Positions 56,965 to 64,000 of a DNA stretch of 64,000 bases are shown here, one piece after another. The stretch is from Euptelea pleiosperma (lineage: Eukaryota; Streptophyta; Magnoliopsida; Ranunculales; Eupteleaceae), in NCBI GenBank assembly GCA_035048495.1, contig CM068542.1, positions 39,089,109 to 39,153,108 on the forward strand, given 5' to 3'. The translations under genes and the position numbers were made by a program. The notes below the pieces were generated by a model. It was not told the DNA's origin and ran no database searches. It saw only the letters and a program-made list of their open reading frames with translations. Position 1 is the stretch's first letter. The number at the start of each line of letters is the position of its first letter.

Positions 56965-57268
56965 AGGACCCACGGCTGGATTGGCCGTGGGGACTGTAGT
57001 AGGCACAGCTAGGCTGGCCGTGGCTACTACAGTCCCCACAGCCAGCCCAACCATGGGTCCTATTTAAAGAGAGAGAGATACATGTAGTGGTGGTGGCGAA
57101 GGTGAAGGCGACGGCATCTCTTCTTCTTCTTCTTTTTTCTTTTTGCAGGTGAGAGAGAGGGGGAGAGGGAGAGGGAGGGACGAATGGGGTGCTTGGGTTT
57201 TTTGCAGGTATGGGCATTTTTTGCCAAAAAGCACCCATATTGGGTGCTTATGAAATTTGTGGGGTGCA
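56757..57268. mobile_element. 512-bp inverted-repeat (fold-back) element with microsatellites
   Basis: The outer arms (atgcactccacaaattcc...aaagcacccc; tttggccaaaaatgcccctg) are mirrored at the right end. The pairing continues inward through GA/CT- and GAA-rich tracts to a centre near 56975-57040, where ggactgtagtaggcac faces its inverse around ctaggctggccg. A (CT)n run lies at 56935-56961. A target duplication was not clear. Confidence 0.85.
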
Positions 57269-58381
57269 TCGTAATACCCTGAACTTTTATTCAGGGGTAT
57301 TAATGTAAATTAACTATAAAATGGTAAAAATTAGTGTCATAATTTTTTTTTAACTTTATTATTTATTTAGAACATTCTATCATGTTACGTAAAAATAAAT
57401 TCGAGAACTTAATCAAAACTTTTACATCATGACAGGTAGGGAATTTTATTTTAATGACACTAGAATCAATTTTCATACATATGTACTTGTACTGTGGTAA
57501 TGTAAGGACATTCTGTGTACTAAATAACCAACTTAATTAAATAAGATCATAATTTTAAATGACGGGTTATTTTAAAAAAATAATATTATTTTTAAATAAT
57601 GAATGTCATCTTGGCATTTTTAATCAACACGTTATCACCATTAGAGCATTTGAGATTTTTATCACATTTTGATATTTTACAAAAAAAATATATATAATAT
57701 TTTAAAAAGAACTTTAAATTAAAAATATTTTAAATAATTTTTATTGTCTTTTATAAATTTAATGAGTAATCGTTGGTAAGTTTTTCTATTATTTCTTGTT
57801 TGCATGTTGATTGAGTTTACTTATTAGAGCAGGCCTTTCCGGCCAATTCAGAGATCTTTTAAGCCAAAAATAATCTTATTTAAAGCTTACTTGATACCTA
57901 TAGGCCTTAGGCCCATTTTTAGCCCATACACATCTTAAAATAAGCCATTTAATGAGTTATAAAAACCACCCATTTTAATGTTACGAAAATTAATTAAAAT
58001 AAAGTCTCTTTAAAGAATCTTTTTAAAAAAATAAAAAGTTTTAAATATACTTGCTAAAACTATAAAGTTTATATTTCAAAGCTTTTTCCCGTGAACTATT
58101 ATAAATAGGACCCCCCGCCCTCATATTAATTCACCAATTCTCTTAAGCTCTCTCTTGTTCTCTAAACTCTCTAGAGTTCTTCTTGTTCTTGGTGGTGGAG
58201 GTTCTAGTTCTAAGTTCTAAAATTAGATAAATACGGATATTCTCTTCTAGTTTGTGATTCATTTATTTTAAATTCTTGTTATATGATTTTACGAGTTTAG
58301 ATCTTCATGGCTTGTGCTTTTGATTATCTTACTAAATTATTATAATATTCATCATCATAACGAGGCATTCTCATTTGGGTT
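57269..58381. other. Intergenic AT-rich; possible retrotransposon leader
   Basis: A TATA-like tattataaatagg (58098-58110) followed by CT-rich sequence could be the start of an old LTR-element transcript. No coding domain is present. Confidence 0.35.
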
Positions 58382-58596
58382 GGATATTAGACGGAGTGTG
58401 CATAGGCTCTGCGGCCTGAAAGTATGGTATTAGACGGGAGTGCGCATAGGTTTTGCGGCCTGAAGGTTTGACTTAGTCGAGAGTGCGCATAGGTTCTGCG
58501 GTCCGAAAGTTTGACTTAGTCGGGAGTGTGCATAGGCTCTGCGGCCTGAAGGATTTGATTTAACTGGGAATGCGCATAGGCTCTGCGGCCCAGAAG
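58382..58596 (+). repeat. Minisatellite, five units of 43-44 bp
   Basis: The motif gagtgcgcataggctctgcg followed by gcctgaa recurs with gcggcc (or gcggtcc) at 58411, 58455, 58498, 58541 and 58585. Units differ by few bases and the intervening ttgacttagtcgg part is more variable. Confidence 0.9.
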
Positions 58597-58818
58597 AACC
58601 CTAAAGAATTAATAAGGGCTCGGTGCCCTAGGGTGAAAGACTCCAAACCCATGTAGAAGAACCTACCGGTTGGACTTGTGAAAAAAAAAATGGAATGTGT
58701 GAAATGAATTTTTTAGGTTCATTCAATCGGATCATCATCATCATCTTCATCATATTTTTATATATTTGATCATGTATCCCATGTGCTCTTAATCTATGCA
58801 TGTGTTTAAATTAAATAA

Positions 58819-59477
58819 ACAGAAAATTTCTAAAAAGAAAACAAACTTTAATCTATTTACAAAAAAGAATACAACTTTTCGCAAATCCCAAAAAAGAAAA
58901 CGAAACGCCCTTTTACGTGGCACATGTTTATCAAAAAACGCCATTTAAAAGGGCGTTTGTCTGTAAAAAATGCCATTTTAAATTGCGTTTTTCAGTAATA
59001 GACGCCTTTTTAAAAAACATCTATCAGATCTCTGACAACTGACAGACGTTATTTTAAAGGGCGTGTGTCAGTAAAAAATGCCCTTTTAAAGGGCATTTTT
59101 TGATACCCCAATTTTTACGCCCATTTTAGCGTACCCAGAAGATGAATCAATGGCTGATTTTTGGTGAGGATGATCTCTACGGTGAGGAGATCATCCTCAC
59201 AAAAATTCAGATCATTCCAATATTCGTAGATTAGTTTAGAAGTTGAGGAATTATGGGACATTTTTTAAAATTTCTCAGGAATAAACGCCCTTTAAAAGGG
59301 CGTTTGTCAGACGTGTCAGCCATCAGTCATTCGTTAGTCAGTCAGCGACTGATTGGACTGACAGCAGACGAAACGCCCTTTGAAAGGGCGTTTCGTTTTC
59401 TTTTTTGGGATTTGCGAAAAGTTGTATTCTTTTTTATAAATAAATTAAAGTTTATTTTCTTTTCTGCAATTTTCTGT
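58819..59477. mobile_element. 659-bp fold-back element with internal palindrome array
   Basis: Arms of about 110 bp (acagaaaatttct..., cttttcgcaaatccc, cgaaacgccc) are mirrored at the right (gggcgtttcg, gggatttgcgaaaag, ...ttttctgt). The flanking heptamer taaataa occurs at 58812-58818 and 59478-59484. Inside lie about eight versions of the palindrome aaacgcccttt.aaagggcg, some joined by gtcagtaa. A MITE fragment is nested at 59101-59263. Confidence 0.85.
59101..59263. mobile_element. MITE fragment nested in the fold-back element
   Basis: gatgaatcaatggctgattt...ttggtgaggatgatctc and gaggagatcatcctcac match the left half of the 38852 element; the right half is absent. Confidence 0.7.
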
Positions 59478-59484
59478 TAAATAA

Positions 59485-61011
59485 ATTATAAATATGTGAT
59501 TATCCTATGGAATGTACTAGGCGAAAGCTCACGGTTTATACCGAATAAAATTTTAGATTTCATAAAAATAAGATGAAGATGAACTATTGACGGGGAAGAC
59601 ACCATGGACGAGACGGAGTTTGAGGATTAAGATTATTTTGTTTTACTTTTCTTAAGGTTTATGGATGTTCAGAGATGATTTGTTCATGTTGGGATTGTTT
59701 AAAATATTTTAATTTACATTAATTTTGAACACTATTAAATGCATATATCACTTGTTGGATTCCGTTTTAAATTGACCCTCGAATCATACGATTGAGTTAG
59801 AAAAAATCAATCGACTGAGTTTTGCCGGTTACTTTTATAAAATTGCAAATAATTGTAAAACTACTAAAAAAATTATAAAACGTCATTTTTGGCCAATATG
59901 CATTTGTTAAAGTTATTTTTTATGAATATTAAAATAAAAACCCTTAAGAAAATAATTTTTTGACGTACTTTGAATTTTGATCAAAAGTTGACCGTTTTTC
60001 TTTGAACCACGAAAATTAAATTTTAAAACTTCATTAAACGAGTGTTTTGGCTTAAGTGCTTTGACAAAAGATATTTGATATATATTCTAAGTAATTATGG
60101 AGACCCTAATTAGTAATTTTGATGAAAATTTTAAAGTTTGACTTTGATTTTGACTTTGGTTATTTTACTGTAATAACTTGTTTACGCTTCCGCATTATTT
60201 AACTACTGAAGTTGAGTTGTTATTCATCAATCACGACGGTGATTCTTGGTGTTTTATTTTATTTTTATCACACCCCGAATCTTGGGTAAACGGGCTGATT
60301 AATAGGCATTCGGATTGGATTTGGGTGCCCAGATTCAGAGCGTGACATGCATATGGAATTACCCTTTTAATTTTGGGTTTTCTTTGTTTGGATTGGGGCG
60401 ACAATTTTCGTCTTATCTTATTTTTCTCTTTTTCTTCAAATTAAATCAGCCTCCAATCATTTACTACGATGAAGCCAATGAAATTGTTCTCTTTTTCCCC
60501 AAAGTCATACATATATATGTCTAATTAATTTCATGCTTTTTGTAGGAAGGGCCACTCATTTGATGACATTCGAGGTGCGACCAGTGCTTGAGGATGCAAA
60601 ATGGCAAGCCCCTGTATACTGTTTTGAAGAAAGGGAGGAGGAATATATAAATCAAAATTAGAAATTGTAGTTTCTGGTGGTTCTTAGGATAGTTTGATGG
60701 AGGGAATTTTTAGAGGTTCAATGGGGCTTTAAATGTAATTGATTTATATTACTTCTACCTTTCCTTCAGTTTCAATTCTTTTCATATTCTTATGAAAAAT
60801 AAATTGAGGTTACTTGTAATCAACTGACTTTAGTTTGTTGTTATTTCAATAGCCAACTGATCAATAATGATTTTTCAGAACTTGGATGAACATACCTTTA
60901 GTAAACCACGCCATATCGTTTCTTAAAAAAATAAGTAGAAACAAGGTCTTTGAATCAATATTGCCCCCGTGTAGCAATATTCCAAATTGAGTTCATCTAG
61001 AGCTACACCCA
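59485..61011. other. Intergenic AT-rich, no gene seen
   Basis: A cacaccccgaatcttgggta...gagcgtgaca block (60270-60347) resembles the ends of some plant gypsy LTRs, but no partner was found. Confidence 0.4.
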
Positions 61012-61358
61012 TTTCTTACATCCACTTCTTACACCCGAGGTTAGGGCCCACATGGACATCATGTTGGACAATCCAACCGCACAATGAGTTTTTCATACTA
61101 TGGTTACCCTTCTCATAAAATATCAGGACATTTCCACATTCTTAACCTCGTGCAAATATGACTCTAATTTAAAAAATCCAGACCATCCAATTAAACTATT
61201 ATTTTTGGTCAATTTTTTACATGGTTAGCAATGTCGAAGTGAAATGATTTTTGGCAACGATGATCATCATGGCAAGGACAACTCAATGTATGGTTGGATT
61301 GTCCAACATGATCTCCATGTGGGCCCCAACCTCGGGTGTAAGAAGTGGATGTAAGAAA
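61012..61358. mobile_element. MITE (347 bp) with about 60-bp TIRs
   Basis: tttcttacatccacttctta...cacccgaggttagggcccac at the left is mirrored at 61300-61358 with a few mismatches; ccaacat/atgttgg also pair. Confidence 0.85.
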
Positions 61359-61583
61359 ATTGGGAAATAGCGGAAAAACGGGGAAAAAATTTAGATTTTG
61401 AATTTCAAATTTTCAATAAAATTTATAACGGAAATAATGGATGTTTTTTAACAATTCTATTTCAGTCGTTGCTTTTGTTATAGTGAAAAAATAATGGTCT
61501 TATAACCAAAATAATAGATGTGTCCGAATCCATTACAACGACTGTTATTTTTGTTATAATGGACATTTTTTAAACCCTGATTT
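61359..61583. mobile_element. hAT-like MITE, partial
   Basis: The right end ...ggacattttttaaaccctg and the interior ataacgg/ccgttat motifs match the 39269 family; the left end is missing. Confidence 0.55.
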
Positions 61584-61690
61584 TTGCTGTTGGGTTCAAC
61601 CAATTTTTGGGGGTACTAAATTCAACGGCTGTAAATCATCAAACAAGTTGATTTTTGGCATAAATATCTACCAAGGGTTGGGCTAAACAT

Positions 61691-62108
61691 GAGAAAAAAT
61701 TCGTCGTCCCCTCGAATTGCAAATTTAGAAGTCCCTCTCCCAAAAGAGTCCACCATTGCTGCCTGCAGTGTGTCAACGAAGCTGCTGACAATCAGTGTTC
61801 TCGGCACATACCCAAGTGCTTTTTGTCAAGTGAGTGATTTTTAAGATTTCTTTTTTAATTTGAGTACACGACAACAAGCACTCGGTACGTGCTGTGAACT
61901 TTGTGATTATCAGCGACTTCGCTCACACTTTGCAGTCAACGAAAGTGGATTCCTCCCAAAATGCTTGACACGTACCCCAAGGCTTTAACCCAACCCATGT
62001 TAGGCCCTTGGTTAGTTGGTTAAGGATGGTTAACAAGGGTATGTGCCAGACATTTTGGGAAGGGGGCTTCAAACTTTGCAACCCTCAGGGGACAACGAAT
62101 TTTTTCTT
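61691..62108. mobile_element. Mutator-like MITE (418 bp) with 10-bp target match, nested
   Basis: Ends gagaaaaaattcgtcgtccc and its inverse (...ggggacaacgaattttttctt). ggctaaacat flanks at 61681-61690 and 62109-62118. It sits inside a member of the 28053 MITE family (aacggctgtaaatcatcaaa...cataagggggacaagcgcc). Confidence 0.8.
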
Positions 62109-62118
62109 GGCTAAACAT

Positions 62119-64000
62119 CCATAAGGGGGACAAGCGCCTAGTGTTCATCCATTAAGGGCAATGATAGCATCATGAAAGGCCAACTCATTGCTAAGATGAA
62201 GATAAATTCATAGTGCAATCAAAGTTAATATTAATAACTATATATTTATTCTATTGTTTAAAGACCGAAAGCCCTTCTTGCGTTACGCCAAAATACTTCG
62301 AATTTTTAAAAAATGCCCTTACTTTGTTCATTTGTTTTCTATATATTATTCATTTCGCATGGGTTTGTCTTTAATTTGGTGTGCTCCTTAAATGATGTCT
62401 CCAATAAAAAAATTCATTTCATCTCACATCAGGCAGACAAATAAAATAAACTTAGGTTTATGACAAACCATGAAAATAGGATTTTTACGCGTCGTTGGTT
62501 GCGGAAACCCTAACTTCAACATATTTTTAATTGATCCGAGACATTTAACCTGTAAAATGGGCAATTTTGCATAGTGGTTCGTGTCGGATGTCAATCCGCA
62601 CTCAGGATTAGTCGGATTAGCGCGAATAAGAACACAAAAGATAATGAAACTAGAGAGAGAATTTGCCACACAACAAGAATGTAAAATAACAATAAACTAA
62701 AAATTATAAAATAACAATCTTATTAATGATCGAAGTTTCTCTACAATAATTAAACTATTTTTTTAAATAATAAAAGAACTAGAAAACACTAAAATATAAA
62801 AAAAGAAAGAAGAGATAGAGAGAGAAACTACTAAAACAAATTAAAGAGATCTAGAGAGAGAAAGTGAAAGAGAGAGAGAGAGAATTAAGAATCTAGAAAG
62901 AGAATACGGAGAAGATAGCGAAAACTAGAGAGAGACCTAGAGAGAAAAAGTTGGGGAAGCTAGAGAGAGGAAGATAATGGTTACCTTGGGGGTTTAGCGG
63001 GAGTTGCATCAGCCAATGATTGGCCAATGATGAAGGTGTGATCCGACCAAGTTGAACGGTAGTGGCTGCCCGAAAGTGCAAGGAAGATGAAGGAGTGGCC
63101 CAGGGAATGAAGGGGTTTCTTCTCTTTTTCTTCTCCTCTTTTTTTTTTTTACTAATTTTTGTTTTTCATTCTTGCTCCTTCTCTTGCTGGTGTGGAGAAG
63201 ACATTCACCACCATGGAGGAGAACTTGATGGTTGGCCGGTGTGGGAGGAGCTGTGTTGCCGACCGGAGTTGCAAGTATGCAACTCCGACAATGGAGAGCC
63301 GAGCAGTGAGGCGATGTAGGAGGGGATGCATGCAGTAAGATGGATGGAGGCGCTGGTGTTGGATAGGAGAATGATGAGGTTTCAGGGGTACCCAGTGGAG
63401 GAGTGCTTACCGACGATCTTGATGAAGAAAACATAGCAGACTGGTAGGGTTCCAAGACGGAGTGATGGTGGTGGTGCACCAGTGCAGAGAAGAGAACAGT
63501 CTTTAAACCCGTGATGAAGAATAGGGTAGCACTGGTTCGGTTGCTTCTAGTGAAGAGCCACCGACTGATCCTTCAAGAACAGGTGGAGGACATGTAGCAT
63601 GTAGAAGAGTTGTGCGACGTTCAGGCGGAGGAGCAGAAGCTTTCCGACGGAATAGAAGCGGCCGGAGTTGCAGCCTGCAACTCCGGCGGAAAAGGATTGA
63701 AGAAGACGAAGAAGAAGAAGAAAGGAAGAAGAAGAAGCATGAGGAGAAGGAAGGGAAAAAAGGGACGAAGAAGATGGAAGAGGAGGAAGGAGAGAAGAAG
63801 GAGGTGCACAGTTTTAAATGAGATGGTGGTAGAGGTGGGGAGTGGCCGGACGGTGTGAATGGCGGACTGTGGTCGGATGTTGGAAGTCCAGCAGGTGGCA
63901 CCATCGAGATCTGGTTGCTGCCCGTGGGTTGGTAGATCGTGTGGGAAAAGGAGGAGATGCACAAGCAGTGTTGGAGGTGCTGTTGGCGTGCTCGACGAAC
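62119..64000. other. Intergenic; purine-rich tract, no convincing gene
   Basis: From about 62780 the plus strand is rich in GA (62780-62960, 63690-63800), which creates long low-complexity ORFs on both strands (a His/Ser/Pro-rich minus ORF at 63009-63479 and a Phe/Ser-rich one at 63503-63964). No domain or splice pattern supports them. Two similar palindromes lie at 63261-63287 and 63661-63687. Confidence 0.5.

Noticed and set aside
56713..57238. Several ORFs over the 512-bp inverted repeat
   Set aside because: Arg/Glu and Ser/Leu runs are translations of CT/GA microsatellites in the fold-back arms.
58382..58596. CRISPR-like regular repeats
   Set aside because: Plant nuclear context; the linkers are themselves similar, so this is a minisatellite.
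63009..63479. Minus-strand 156-codon ORF starting with a His run
   Set aside because: Low-complexity product of a purine-rich strand; no domain, no splice context, and overlapping ORFs on the other strand.
63503..63964. Minus-strand 153-codon Phe/Ser-rich ORF
   Set aside because: Complement of GAAGAA repeats; composition rather than coding.

Overview
This window is nuclear DNA from a flowering plant. The evidence is intron-rich genes with GT-AG splicing whose products match land-plant families, a plant 7SL (SRP) RNA gene with the plant snRNA-type upstream element, and Ty3/gypsy, Ty1/copia, LINE, SINE and MITE elements of plant type. I cannot name the species from sequence alone; the window is repeat-dense and AT-rich and looks like a medium to large angiosperm genome.

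Layout. 1-10.93 kb is a degenerate head-to-tail array of at least nine partial copies of a chromovirus-like gypsy segment (gag, protease, first part of RT). Each complete copy ends at the RT catalytic YVDD box and restarts at the Arg-Gly-rich start of gag, with no LTRs. 10.93-20.49 kb is a decayed L1-type LINE split by a 977-bp fold-back element and by a 4.9-kb copia element with matching 5-bp target duplications. 20.5-31.5 kb holds a SINE, a histidine-kinase (AHK1-type) gene relic with a 152-bp tandem triplication, a copia relic and several MITEs. 31.5-37 kb holds two copies of a roughly 1.7-kb block carrying a copia RNase H end and two LTRs facing each other; gypsy protease and integrase scraps lie between them. 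37-40.4 kb is tandem repeats and nested MITEs.

The functional part of the window is about 40.4-55.8 kb. It contains a 7SL RNA gene (40541-40845) with promoter and T-run terminator, followed by two extra tandem copies of its 3' part; a six-exon minus-strand gene for a COG0212-type 5-formyltetrahydrofolate cyclo-ligase-like protein (364 codons, all splice phases consistent); and a fourteen-exon minus-strand gene for a polypyrimidine-tract-binding protein of the PTB3 type (455 codons), including a 14-nt micro-exon and a 5'UTR intron. MITEs sit in introns of both protein genes.

55.8-64 kb is intergenic: an 88-bp tandem triplication, a 512-bp inverted repeat, a 43-bp minisatellite, a 659-bp fold-back element carrying about eight copies of a short palindrome, further MITEs, and a purine-rich tail in which I see no convincing gene. 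The three intact genes are housekeeping genes (protein targeting, folate/thiamin-related metabolism, RNA processing) with no evident joint pathway; they share only an island of low transposon load.
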